Assembly (NCBI GenBank): GCA_054601695.1
Contig: BAAHQB010000349.1
Location: 103,311 to 167,310, forward strand
Reading direction: 5' to 3'
Length of the DNA: 64,000 nt
Source of the DNA: Amorphochlora amoebiformis
Taxonomy: Eukaryota > Cercozoa > Chlorarachniophyceae
Shown: positions 1 to 58,894 of the stretch, one piece after another
How the letters are laid out: each line of letters begins with the position of its first letter
Numbering within the stretch: position 1 is the first letter of the stretch
The notes under the pieces: model-generated
Database searches by the model: none
Seen by the model: the letters and a program-made list of their open reading frames with translations, nothing else
Told to the model about the DNA's origin: nothing
Translations under genes and position numbers: made by a program

Positions 1-71
1 AAAGTAGAGTGGTACTATTATTTACATATGTATAATACATATATATATATATATATATACATACAATGTAA

Positions 72-122
<51 letters not shown>

Positions 123-223
123 TACATATATGTATATATATATATACGTATATATATAGAGATATGAAATATATTGATATATATATATATATATGAATAT
201 GGAGAAAAGTAGAGTGGTACTAT

Positions 224-296
<73 letters not shown>

Positions 297-422
297 ATTG
301 ATAGAGATATGTATACATATTGATATATATATATATATATATATGAATATGGAGAAAAGTAGAATGGTACTATTATATATATAGATATGTATGTATATAT
401 ATATTATGTATGTGTATGTATA

Positions 423-477
<55 letters not shown>

Positions 478-507
478 ACATGAATATGGACAAAAATAGA
501 ATGGTAC

Positions 508-546
<39 letters not shown>

Positions 547-549
547 ATG

Positions 550-625
<76 letters not shown>

Positions 626-633
626 ATATATGT

Positions 634-671
<38 letters not shown>

Positions 672-756
672 GAATATGGACAAAAGTTTAATGGTACTAT
701 TAATTATATATATATATATATACATACATGTGTATATATGTGTATATATGTACATG

Positions 757-802
<46 letters not shown>

Positions 803-845
803 TGTACATATATATATATATATACATATGTATGCATATGTATGA
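1..845 (+). repeat. (TA)n with about five copies of a ~30 bp exon-edge-like unit
   Basis: The stretch is mostly (TA)n. A unit with GAATATGGA followed by AAAA and GGTACTATTA recurs near positions 1-20, 193-222, 345-375, 482-512 and 674-702. The copies end in a GTACTA-like donor context. By analogy with other introns here, they are probably copies of the 3' edge of an exon lying left of the window, which would belong to the plus-strand gene ending at 5014. The exon itself is not visible. Confidence 0.55.
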
Positions 846-969
846 TGAATATATATATTTATATACATAGCATTATATTTGTATATTCAATACATACTTA
901 TAAATATCTATGTTTCACATAGCTTTTTTTATTTATACAACATGAAAGTATATATATATGACACATTAT

Positions 970-1186
970 AATATACATATCTAAATTATAACCATGTAAT
1001 ATACGAAATGTTAGGAGAAATTTAAAATAACGTATTATTATCTTGGAGAAACTGAATAAGATAACCATGTAATATATACATATCTTAAAAGATATCCAAA
1101 CATATCTTAAAGGATATCCATATAATGTAGATATGTTAGGAGATAATACAAATATGTAATAAGGCATCTAGATATCTATATAATAA

Positions 1187-1217
<31 letters not shown>

Positions 1218-1573
1218 CATATATCTTAGGAGGCATCTACATATTAATACATATCTCAAGAGATAAATGTGTAATATACATAGCTTAGGAGATAACTCTA
1301 TAATATATGTACATAACTCTAAGAGATATCTAAAAAATATGGATATCTTAGATAATATACATATCTCAGGAGATATCCAGGTAATATATGGATATCTTAG
1401 GAGATATCCATATAATATACATATCTTAGGATATATACTTTTAATATACATATATCAGGAGATAACTGGAATATACTACATATCTTGTTTGAGGATATAT
1501 ACATATACATATATATATATATCATACACATATGTTAGGAGATATATGTATATATAATATACACATTTGTCAG
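970..1573 (+). repeat. Degenerate tandem repeat, TTAGGAGATAT unit
   Basis: About ten degenerate units carry TATCTTAGGAGATATC-like sequence followed by ATAATATACA, spaced roughly 30-60 bp. The last unit runs into the acceptor of the exon at 1574, where it reads TCAG then GAGAGATTT. The array may be a degenerate copy series of that exon's acceptor side. Confidence 0.5.
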
Positions 1574-5014
<3,441 letters not shown>

Positions 5015-5981
5015 AAATAACTACTTTTCAAAATCATGCTATATATCTAGTATATATATCCGACTTAAAAGTTACAATTCACTACATATCATGAACCCCT
5101 TAGGAAAATAGTAACAAACAAAGAACTTTAGATTGATTAAATACTTTCAAATCATGCTAAATATCACCTAAGTCACATCTGGTACTACATATCATGAACC
5201 CCTTTAGGTATATTTAGATTTAGTAACAAAGAAAGACTTAAGTGTAATAGACAGGTGAGAGTATGTAGTGGATGTATGTTCGTATATCTAGTATATATAT
5301 ATATATATATGTATATATATTCTAGATATTTATATATAAACAAACCAATATACAGACATGTAATATACTTGCTGTATGGTTGTATATATACATATATATA
5401 TGTATATATATAACATTGATTGAATACTTTCAAATCATGCTATAACACTAGAACACTTAAGCTAGTTAAGTTACATCTGGTACCTACATATCATGAACCC
5501 CTTTTTTAGGCATATAGTAACAAACAAAGACTCCAAGTGTGCTATATACCTAATTACAAGTCAGTATATCAGAAATTTATATCATAGTACTATAGAGGTA
5601 TACTACATATCTAGCATGTATAGTACTAGAAGTCAGTATTACTACTATATCAATATATTGTGCAACGCTAGTATTATACATGAAGCATATATAGCGTATA
5701 TAAAATCGAAATCGCGACTCAGAAGATGTGAGAAATTACGATATTACTATACCAAAAGTTACGCAGTCTGTCCAGACAATCTAGACAATCTAGACATCCA
5801 GAAAATGTAAATATCGGCGCAAAGTTGCACATTATCGATAGATAATTCAGATAATGCCAGATTAACTGAATTGTTCAGAAGTATGGTTTTTTTTAATTAT
5901 TCAGAAGTATGGTTAGTAATTATGACGGCCAGAAAACTTCCTTTTGGTTGATTTTTTGTTAAGTGTTTAGAGCAAGAGCTA
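5015..5981. other. Intergenic stretch with ~110 bp tandem repeats
   Basis: Three degenerate units with CATATCATGAACCCCTT, followed by AGTAACAAA and preceded by TTTCAAATCATGCTA, lie at about 5030-5125, 5140-5245 and 5415-5535. After that, 5540-5980 is non-repetitive AT-rich sequence in which I see no gene. It lies between the plus-strand gene ending at 5014 and the minus-strand exons to its right. Confidence 0.7.
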
Positions 5982-6167
5982 TCACTTCCCTGATTATAGT
6001 AAGAGTAGTTGTTATTAAGGTAAATTCGAATGAGATATAGTGGTATGTCCTATGTTGTGGTATCCGATTAATAGTTATATAGATACATATATATATATAT
6101 ATATATGTATACATATATATATATGTGTGTATATATAGATATTTATATATGTATATATATCTTATAT

Positions 6168-6232
<65 letters not shown>

Positions 6233-6243
6233 ATATCTTATAT

Positions 6244-6293
<50 letters not shown>

Positions 6294-6581
6294 TACCATT
6301 TCGCGGTTTTTTGGACTTTTTCGATTCCGCTGTTTCAAATCCCCGGTCCTTCTACATATATATATATGTAAATATATATATATATATATATATATAATAT
6401 GTATATAGATATATATAGATATGTATATTGTGTTTATACTGTAATATATATATATATATATATATTTATGTATATATTTATATATATACTATTATACAAG
6501 TCTGTGATGTATGTTTATGTATATGAATTATATCACATATACATGTATATATATATATATATGAGAATGTATAAATATATA

Positions 6582-6612
<31 letters not shown>

Positions 6613-6642
6613 TTATAATAATACATATATATATTTATAATA

Positions 6643-6720
<78 letters not shown>

Positions 6721-6857
6721 GTATATACGTATAAAGTAGATATGTAGATACGGATAACAAATAAGTGTCACATCAACAAGACAGTCATATAAAGCATATA
6801 TATATATATATGTATATATTGATATGTATATATATGTATATACATATATATACATAT

Positions 6858-6911
<54 letters not shown>

Positions 6912-7668
6912 ACTCCCAAGACATCATATACAAAAAATACACATAGCTATAAATATATATATATATATATGCATAAATATGTAAATATACCACATATACA
7001 TATACACACATAAATGTTATCCAAGCATAAATATATTTCCAACGTACTACAACCATATATATACTTGTACATTATATGTATTATATATATATATATATAT
7101 ACACACACATATATATATGTATATATATATACATGCGCAATTATTTCCCCTCCTCTCTCTCCCCCCCCTTTCTCTCTCCCTCTTTCTCTCCTTTCTCTCT
7201 CTTTTTCCTCTTGATCTCTCTTTCGCTCATTTTCTCTCTCTCTTTTTCTCTTCTTTCTCTCTCTTTTTTCTCTTTTTCCTCTCGTTTCTCCTCTCTTTTC
7301 TCCTCTCTTATCCTCTCTTATCCTCTCTCTTTCTCTCTCTTTTTCTCTTCTTTCTCTCTCTTTTTTCTCTTTTTCCTCTCTTTTCTCCTCTCTTTTCTCC
7401 TCTCTTATCCTCTCTTATCCTCTCTCTTTCTCTCTCTTTTCCCCTCCTTTTTTCTTCTTTTTCCTCTCTTTTTTTCTCTCCATTCTCTGTTTTTCTTCTC
7501 TCTCTCTTTTTCCTCTCCTTTCTCTCTCTCTCTCTCTCGATTCTGTCCAGTTTTCCCCCCCTTTTCTCTCCATCAGTTCCGAACATGTGCGCGATCCAAC
7601 CTTCTTGAGGCTTCCAGGGGATGGGGTCACCACTGCTTTTTTCATCTCAGCCTTGCTGGAGGAGTATC
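5982..7668 (-). CDS. Possible small gene, orphan exons
   Basis: Two exons read well on the minus strand: 7601-7668 (enters in phase 1, contains [17 protein letters not shown]) and 6297-6351 (phase 0, contains [18 protein letters not shown]). Their phases agree, with donors GTTGGA and GTATCT. A tiny last exon, 5982-5989, would give GK and a stop, so the protein would end in a basic Lys-rich tail. The upstream exon that must supply phase 1 was not found; it would fall in the telomere-type arrays at 7.8-8.6 kb. It could be a separate small basic protein or leftover exons. I do not recognise a family. Confidence 0.3.
7146..7560 (+). repeat. (CT)n pyrimidine tract
   Basis: About 415 bp of CTCTCTTTTTCT-type sequence includes two near-identical ~110 bp blocks (about 7225-7330 and 7331-7440). 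The S/L/F-rich frames across it are not genes. Confidence 0.93.
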
Positions 7669-7717
7669 CTACATATATATATATAAATATACATACATAT
7701 ATATATATATATACATT

Positions 7718-7758
<41 letters not shown>

Positions 7759-7796
7759 ACATATTGTAGGGTTCGGTTAGAGAGTTTGGGTTAGTA

Positions 7797-8641
7797 TACA
7801 GTTAGGATCAGATTATTCAGCATGTCTTAGTCCGAGGACCGTTGATTCCTAGCACATAGCTAGGGTTAGGTTAGGGTTAGGGTTAGGGTTAATGTTAGGG
7901 TTAGGGTTAGGGATAATGTTAGGGTTAGGGTTAATGTTAGGGTTAGGGTTAGGGTTAGGGTTGTTAGGATTCCATCGTAAGGGTTAGGGTTAAGATTAAT
8001 GCTAGGGTTCAAACTAGAAAACAGTGTTGAGGTTGCGATAGGGTTAGGATTAGGGTTAACCCTTACGTTAAATCCTAATATCCTAATCCTAACCCTAACG
8101 CGAACCCTAACCCTAACCCTAACCCTAACCCTAACCCTAACCCTAACCCTGAACCAAACCTCGACCCTAACTAACCCTAACCTTATTGTTAACCCCAACC
8201 CTAAACAAAACCCTAACCTAAGCTCAGGTCCTAACATTTAGGATTAGGGTTAGGGTTAGGGTTAGGGTTAACGTTAGGGTTGAGAGGTTAGAGTTGGGTT
8301 TGGATTAAGATAAGGGCTAAGTTTATGGTTAATGTTAAGGATACGGTTAGGGTTAGGGTTAGGATTAGGATTGGGACTAGGGTTAAGGTTTAGGAGTGGG
8401 TTAGGGTTAGAGTTAGGGTTAGAGTTAGGGTTAGGGTTATGTCAGGGTTAGGGTTAGGGTTAGGGTTAAGGTTAGGGTTAGGGTTAGGGTTAGGATCAGA
8501 TTTTTCAGCATGTCTTAGTCCGAGGACCATTGACTCCTTTTTAGTGTGGGGCTGGTTAGGGTTAGCGTTAGGGTTAGATTAGGGTTAGGGTTAGGGTTAG
8601 GGTTAGGGTTAGGGTTAGGGTTAGGGTTAGGGTTCCTGGTA
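7797..8641. repeat. Telomere-type arrays in both orientations with two cores
   Basis: TTAGGG repeats switch to CCCTAA at about 8060-8230 and back again, an inverted arrangement able to fold into a hairpin. Conserved cores in minus orientation lie at about 7805-7850 and 8493-8538. The array ends about 25 bp before the last exon of the deaminase gene, so it lies just downstream of that gene. Confidence 0.93.
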
Positions 8642-8665
8642 TTGCTGTGGGATCGCCATCATACT

Positions 8666-20225
<11,560 letters not shown>

Positions 20226-22599
20226 GTCCACGGCGGTAGCGAGATGTATCGTCACCAAGAAAACACGTGTACTCGTTCGATGGGACACCCGGGGGACAAG
20301 GAACTTAGAAGGAAGATATTAGAGGTTTATTAAAGGGGCGATATAATTCGAACTGAACGAAAATGTTCTCTGAACTTATCTGATGTTCTACAAATAATAA
20401 ATCGGTAAAGATTTTCTCAAGTGATTTCACCTAGTGACGTATCCTTTCTCGTAGTCCAACGACGAACCGGCAATCGGCAATGTCCGGCATAATATTCCCT
20501 TGGATCCGTATGCGAGTTTTACATTACCGAAAACGCTCCATTTCGAAATGGGAATTTTAGGTAATCTTATCAAAAGGAATTTCCGAATGAGCGAAATATT
20601 AATTTATACCAAGGTTTTGTACCGCTTCTCCTGGGAACTTCTCCAACAAAGAGTTATCCCGCCATACACTTTCGACTGGCTGTCAAAAGCGACGATGGCG
20701 TCTACGACGTTTCAACCCCCTCCCAAGCAGTGGAAATTTAGATCCCTGGCCCCCACAGTGACGGGGAATGGAGAATGCAAGCTGGGCAACCTTATTATAG
20801 CCGCTGCGCGGATCGAGATGAATACTCCGCCGCAGAGATACACGATCGAGCCTGCGACCGGGAAGGGAGCTGAGAACTATCCCCCAGTATTGCAGCTCCC
20901 TAACACGAATTTCCGTCCCAAATCGATTTCCCAAGGCTCCCGAATGACTTCCGACACAAAGGGCAGACGTGCAATTGATAACTGTCACCTAGACCGCAAG
21001 TGTGCGGGGGAACGAACCGAGAGAAGAGGTAGCCAACTTGCCACAGGCCGACTCGACGCCCTGGTTGAATGCACCAACCTCGTGGAGATAGAGGAGAAAG
21101 CTCGTCGGGGTGATTATGGGAGCAAGTTATCTGCTGAGTCTCTGCGCAAACGACGTCGCCAACACGACAGCCTCGGAGGAAAAGCGTCGCTTAGTGGGTT
21201 GTTGGCACCCCCCAAGAAGTCGCCACACCACCACAAAATCAAGAGGAAGAAGAGGAGAAAAGTGGAACTGCTGCTTTCGCCTCCGCCGTCGACGAGTTTG
21301 TTCTGCCTCTCGCCGTTCACTATGTGAGCACGATGTTGCAAAGCTCCTCCACGTTGTGCATCGATCCTTCCAATTCCCCTTGAAGGAGCATTCAAACCCT
21401 TCAGCCTTCGTATCCTTCCTTCCTTCTCCACAATTCGTTCACCTCCTACAACTGTCTTTGCTGCTGGTGGGGTGGATGGGGAACGGGGGAGGTTTGCGGT
21501 GGTCGGTTGGCAGACTCTGAAGTCGAGTATACAAACATGTCTTCCGAGAGTGTTTTTTTCCATCTTTTCTATTTTTTCTGTACTCACTATCTCTGTAATC
21601 TGCTCTCTACACTCTAAGCTCTCAGCAAAGCGTACCTGTGGATATTTTCCATTAATCCTCTTTTCGCGTCCTCTTTTGCTGTCTTTCGGCCTGTGTACCG
21701 CCGCAGAGAGCTAAAGTTGAATGGATACCAACTTCTTTCTGGCCGATATATCCGTCGAGGCGTCGGGACGGCCTGGTTTTCTTCATTTATGTCAATTTTA
21801 TTCGTCTGTATGGATATACAACTGTCGTTATGTTATGTATTTGCCATTCTCTGCGTTATGTGTTTTTGTGATTGGTGGCGGAGGAGCAAAAAATATATGT
21901 ATTTTAGTGGAACTATAACCATTTCGTAAATCTTAACTTGACCAACTGTAATATAATCGTCATTCCAACTTATGATTTTTCTTTCCCGTTTCAAACTGAT
22001 TCTTCCGTCCGGGGCACTTTCATCCTGGAGCCTAGCTTACTGCCAAGAGCCGCACTGATATCTGACATCGGCTGTATCGATCCAGGGTTCATTAGCGAGG
22101 GCAGACAGCTACTCTGTTTGTATGCCATCGTCTTGACAATTATCAATCTGGCTTTTGATCGTGAAATATATTCACAGTATGTAATCCATAAGTTTTTTCA
22201 ACTTACTAGACTTAGTATAAAAGAAACAAAAATTAAACCTGTGATATTATTTATGCGCATCTGAGCTATAGTATAATATTGTAAATATTTTTTACATGTA
22301 TCTAGATATCTAGATATATATATATTATGTGTGTGTGTAAAATTATCTAGATTATATATATCTAGTATATACGTATACACACATATATTATATATATGTT
22401 CAAACAAATCTATTAATATCTAGAATATGTGATAATCCATATAACAGTGCAAATCTGAGAGGAACATGTTGCAATACTTAGTTATCCTGCCGTTGCTATG
22501 TTCTACCTAGTCTATCATACGTGTAGATCGTATACATTCTAGACACGAAACCACATCTGATCGTCTGACACAGTGTATCCAGCTACATCAAACAAGAAT

Positions 22600-22646
<47 letters not shown>

Positions 22647-22966
22647 GCATATTAGGCATGGGCCGCATGGTAAGTCAACTTGAAAAGCCTAACAAATCGA
22701 ATGGATCATCCTAACTTTTATGCATGAATTATTGATATACGATATGCACAAGCATTAAAAGTCAGCTCTCAAAACTTCCCAGAACTCAAAGAACTCCGAA
22801 CTTCGTAGAGCAAAATCTCTTTCTCCTTTACACAACGGCCACGTACATGCAAGATTATGCGGCCGCGTTACACTGTATTCATTATTTTTTGCCTTTCAAC
22901 TAATTTCTGCCAGACGTTTAGCTTGCTGTGCGCACGCTTCCGCGAAACTTTGAAGTTTACTTGTTG
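20226..22966. other. GC-richer intergenic region between two genes
   Basis: This is the least repetitive stretch of the window. It holds the presumed promoter of the deaminase gene, whose start codon is at 20225 on the minus strand, and the 3' flank of the APS reductase gene. Apart from the uncertain ORF at 20695-21327 I see no family motif. A (TA)n run lies at 22600-22644. I did not identify a TATA box or a polyadenylation signal with confidence. Confidence 0.6.
20695..21327 (+). CDS. Uncertain ORF, 210 aa
   Basis: This open frame starts at ATGGCG (20695) and is open for 211 codons including the stop; the frame is open further upstream to 20500. It starts MASTTFQPPPKQWKF and has a basic patch (SLRKRRRQ) and a Lys-rich segment (KIKRKKRRK). 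No known domain is recognised. It lies head to head with the deaminase gene, about 470 bp apart. Against it: it would be the only intronless gene here, and a long minus-strand frame overlaps it at 21114-21587. It may be a chance frame in a GC-richer promoter region. Confidence 0.25.
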   Translation: MASTTFQPPPKQWKFRSLAPTVTGNGECKLGNLIIAAARIEMNTPPQRYTIEPATGKGAENYPPVLQLPNTNFRPKSISQGSRMTSDTKGRRAIDNCHLDRKCAGERTERRGSQLATGRLDALVECTNLVEIEEKARRGDYGSKLSAESLRKRRRQHDSLGGKASLSGLLAPPKKSPHHHKIKRKKRRKVELLLSPPPSTSLFCLSPFTM

Positions 22967-33127
<10,161 letters not shown>

Positions 33128-33452
33128 TTTTGTTGTGGTTGGTTGGTTTCGGAGCCGAACCAGACTGGGGGGGCCTCCTTTTTGAAGCAGCGCTTGGGTT
33201 GCGATTGGGTGCCGCGGCCGAAGTTTTAAATTAAGAAATGCTCGGCTCAAGAGAGATGCTCCTGACATAATGTCGCTTGACAGGCCCCTGGCTGCCTCGC
33301 GCCAGCGTAGCCTCCTCCTCGAACAGACGAGGACAATATGGCTTCCCACGTATGTGTTTTACTAGGGCGCCTGTGAATTCATAGAAAATCAAGAATTTTA
33401 TTTGCACACCTGGATCATATACTCGATGCGTGTAATCCATAAAGTGTGAACA

Positions 33453-34028
33453 CGTTTACGTCGACATCCTGAGTGCGTCGCTAAGTTTTACGAATTCATG
33501 GTGTACACGTTGAATATTATGTATATATCAAGCCATCTTCCGTTAGATGTAATCTATATCTACACTATACAACTATCAAAATTCAGGCCTGAGGCAATCC
33601 AACTAGGCTTTTGGCTCGGCGTAGGCGCAGCTCTGACGGCGTATATCTCCCCGCATTCCCTCTTACTCACCGTGCCGACGTCGACTGTTGTCTCTGTAGG
33701 CGTCGCGGCGGTTCTTCTACAGGCAGGGCGACACATTGAGGACGTGTGTTGTGAGTGGATAGACGATGAGACGAGGGAAGACCGAGCTGTGAGCACGCAC
33801 GGTATTGTAGTGTGGCTAGCAGCGCTCAAGGGCTGCCTGTGTGCACACTGTGTTGTATACTTGTTAGTGATTGGCAGGGGCTTATTGGTGTAGTAGAGCC
33901 TTAGAGGGGATATGTAGTATTATGTACCATTGTACCGTAGTAACCGTACACATGTACATAATATTCAGCGTGTATTATACAGTGAATTCGTAAAACTTAG
34001 CGACGCACTCAGGGTGTCGACGTAAACG
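33453..34028. mobile_element. ~576 bp element with terminal inverted repeats
   Basis: The first ~45 bp (33453-33498, CGTTTACGTCGACA then CTGAGTGCGTCGC) recur inverted at 33983-34028 with only one or two differences. Similarity continues inward for about 30 bp more with small gaps (GAATTCA and TTGAATATTATGTA segments). The inside has a 131-codon plus-strand frame (33498-33893) with hydrophobic stretches, which is probably non-coding. It is most like a short non-autonomous DNA transposon. No target-site duplication could be fixed by eye. It sits between two minus-strand genes and is not telomere-like. Confidence 0.7.
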
Positions 34029-34354
34029 TAGACATGAGTCACAGGACACTTTTTCACGTGTGAAATGGACGCTCATCGACTATATATGAATCAGACTGCA
34101 TGACAATAAAATGATCCAGTTAATTTACGGTGCTAACATTGACGTGTTTACCTGTTCACATGTGCGGTGCATCGGTGTTGTATGATGAAAATATTCACAT
34201 ATAAGTTACAAGGAGTTTTGCCAAGTATCATTTGAATCATTTCAACCAACTGACTGAAAATCATGAATGTGTGTATTATGCATGATATTATCAAAATATC
34301 ACTGAATACTGTGACTGTGTGCGGCGTGGTGTGCTAGGTGTATCATGATATATA

Positions 34355-34408
<54 letters not shown>

Positions 34409-34938
34409 GTTTAGATAGTATATGATATAACTTCAATAATTAGTTTAATTATTAAGGTTAAAACTAGAAAAAAATGTCTAGATGTGATATATATATATAC
34501 ATATACATATTATGTACATACTTAGTTATAAGACACACGCACTGTACACATACTTCAACGGATACATTAAAAGAAAAACATGTACATACACTTTATAAAT
34601 CATGATTTAGTATTATGTAGTTATGTTAATAATAATATATGCAGTTATGTTTATCGTACATGTATCAACTGACTGGATGCACATCAAAACATGTATATGC
34701 CAGTGTATCATATTATGATATATCTAGATATACATATAGTGAAAAAAATACTAGACACAATTAACTGGCATATAATCATAATACTCAACATAAATACATA
34801 CATATATCTCTATATATATATACATATATACATATATATATATATATATTTCAATTATGTATATATATTCACTCAGAACGTCTAAACTTTCGAATTGCAA
34901 TACGGCACTATACACTACTAGGTCTGTAGGTTTAGAGA
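34029..34938. other. Intergenic AT-rich stretch
   Basis: Between the inverted-repeat element and the last exon of the zinc-finger gene I see no gene. It holds one (TA)n run (34355-34405) and AT-rich unique sequence. It is the 3' flank of the gene ending at 34939. Confidence 0.6.
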
Positions 34939-56175
<21,237 letters not shown>

Positions 56176-56454
56176 CTACCTTAAAGCTGCATGGTACAAG
56201 GATTTATTGCTTAGGCTGGGCGAATCGGGACCCTGTCATGATGTATGTATATATATATATATACGTTATATATACATACGTTATATATATATTATATATA
56301 TATATATTTTATATATATATATCTATATATATAACATATATATATATATGTATATATATACATATACAAATGTATTTATATATATATATATATATATTTA
56401 TGTACATTTTTTTTCCATCTATGTATATTTGTATATAAAATACACATATCTATA

Positions 56455-56490
<36 letters not shown>

Positions 56491-56547
56491 CATATACATG
56501 CGTGTACATAATGTGTAAAATACGTACTCACATGGAAATATATCATG

Positions 56548-56584
<37 letters not shown>

Positions 56585-57492
56585 AATATATCTATATGTA
56601 TTTATCTATATTTATTTATCAATTCATTACATCTTCTTGAATGACTATTTCATCCATACAGCTCTGCAGTCCGCACAGTGCTTCCCGTATTTGGTTTGTT
56701 ACCTATTTTCACCTTAAATCATACATGCTCTACGGAGTGCAATATTACCTTAACAATGTTTACATTTACATATTTTTACCTAATTTTCACTAAATAATAC
56801 ATGCTTTACGTATTCATTTGCCTACCATTTCACCTTAAATCATACATGCTCTAAGGAGTGCAATATTACCTTAAAAATGCTTGCATTTACATATTTTAAC
56901 CTAATTTCACTAAATAATACATGCTCTACGTTTTCTTTTTTTTCCTACCATTTCACCTTAGAGTGCAATATTACCTTAAAAATGTTTACATTTACATATT
57001 TTTACCTAATTTCACTAAATAATACATGCTCTACGTTATCTTTTTTTTTCCTACCATACGACGGTACATCATTTTCGTATTGTAATGTAATTAATACATT
57101 GTATATTTGCATAGAATTATCATTATTATTATAACTCTTTTAAATACATGTATTTTTTTTATATATGTGTACATATATATATATATATGTATATACAGTA
57201 TTATATAGGTTGTTGCCTATTTTCAAGGTATGGTATTATTATACCTGCTATACGTAGTGTAGCAACATGTGTTTACAAATATAAATAGATATCATGAAAT
57301 ATATGGCATATATATATATATTATATATATATATATATATATTTATATGTATATATATATATATATATTATATATTATATATACACGTTGTACAGATACA
57401 TTTATATATGCATATATATATATATATTAATATATAAATATATATATATATATACATATATAATATACAAACATATATTTATATGTATTTAA

Positions 57493-57535
<43 letters not shown>

Positions 57536-57671
57536 AATATTCCTATTCTCGCCATATTACGCATTAGACGTAGTGTAATATAATATACATTATATATATA
57601 CATATATATAGATATATGAATATATATATATATATATGTGTATATACATATATATATATATATATATACAC

Positions 57672-57704
<33 letters not shown>

Positions 57705-57998
57705 TATATACTATATATATATATATATATATATATTGTATATATACACACATACACACACATATATATATATATATATATACATACATATATAACCCTA
57801 ACCCTAACCCTAACACCACGATCTGCTGTTATCCCAAACAGCACTATAGCCCCACCCTGTGGAGGAGTCAATGGTCCTCGGACTAAGACATGCTCAATAA
57901 TCTGATCCTACTAACCCTAATCCTAACCCTAACGCTAACCCTAACTCTTAACCCTAACCCTAACCCTAATCCTTGTATATATATATATATATCAAATA

Positions 57999-58033
<35 letters not shown>

Positions 58034-58174
58034 TTATATATATATATATTTATATAAATATTTATAGGCATATTTATTATGTAAAAATATGTATATATAT
58101 ATATATATATACATGATGTGCATGTTAATATATACTTTAATATACAATATATATATATATATATATATTATTAT

Positions 58175-58222
<48 letters not shown>

Positions 58223-58326
58223 AATTGTTCATTATCATGACAATAAATATATACATATGTATACATATATATATATATAATATATATATATATATATTTA
58301 TATGTATATATATATATGTATATATA

Positions 58327-58370
<44 letters not shown>

Positions 58371-58537
58371 AGGGTATACATGTGCATATATATATATATA
58401 TATCTTCATTTAAATATGTACATACATAACCAATAAATATATATATATATATATATATCTTCATTTAAATATGTACATACATATCCAATAAATATATATA
58501 TATATATACATATTTGAATATATACAAAATATATCTG

Positions 58538-58568
<31 letters not shown>

Positions 58569-58687
58569 CCTTCTCGTAAGCATCCTCATCTCCTGGTGGA
58601 AAGGGTTCTCCCCAACCCGAATTATTCTTTCGAGCTCTATATAATTATAATATAATATATCGATATATATATATATGTGTATACATG

Positions 58688-58742
<55 letters not shown>

Positions 58743-58833
58743 AAAGGGTTCTCCCCAACCCGAATTATTCTTTCGAGTTCTATTTAATTGTAATATAATG
58801 CATATGTATATGTGTAAGTATATTTAAATACAG

Positions 58834-58894
<61 letters not shown>

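Noticed and set aside
193-845. Long open frames of alternating I/Y (here and in every (TA)n region)
   Set aside because: Translations of (TA)n in both strands and several frames; no amino-acid complexity and no splice logic.
7866-8241. Frames of LTLTLT, NPNPNP or RVRVRV
   Set aside because: These are the reading frames of CCCTAA/TTAGGG repeats, not proteins.
21114-21587. Minus-strand frame of 157 codons
   Set aside because: No motif, start context or splice partner; overlaps the equally uncertain plus-strand frame in a GC-richer intergenic region.
33498-33893. 131-codon hydrophobic plus-strand frame inside the inverted-repeat element
   Set aside because: It begins within the terminal repeat itself, has no transposase motif, and a minus frame is open over much of it.
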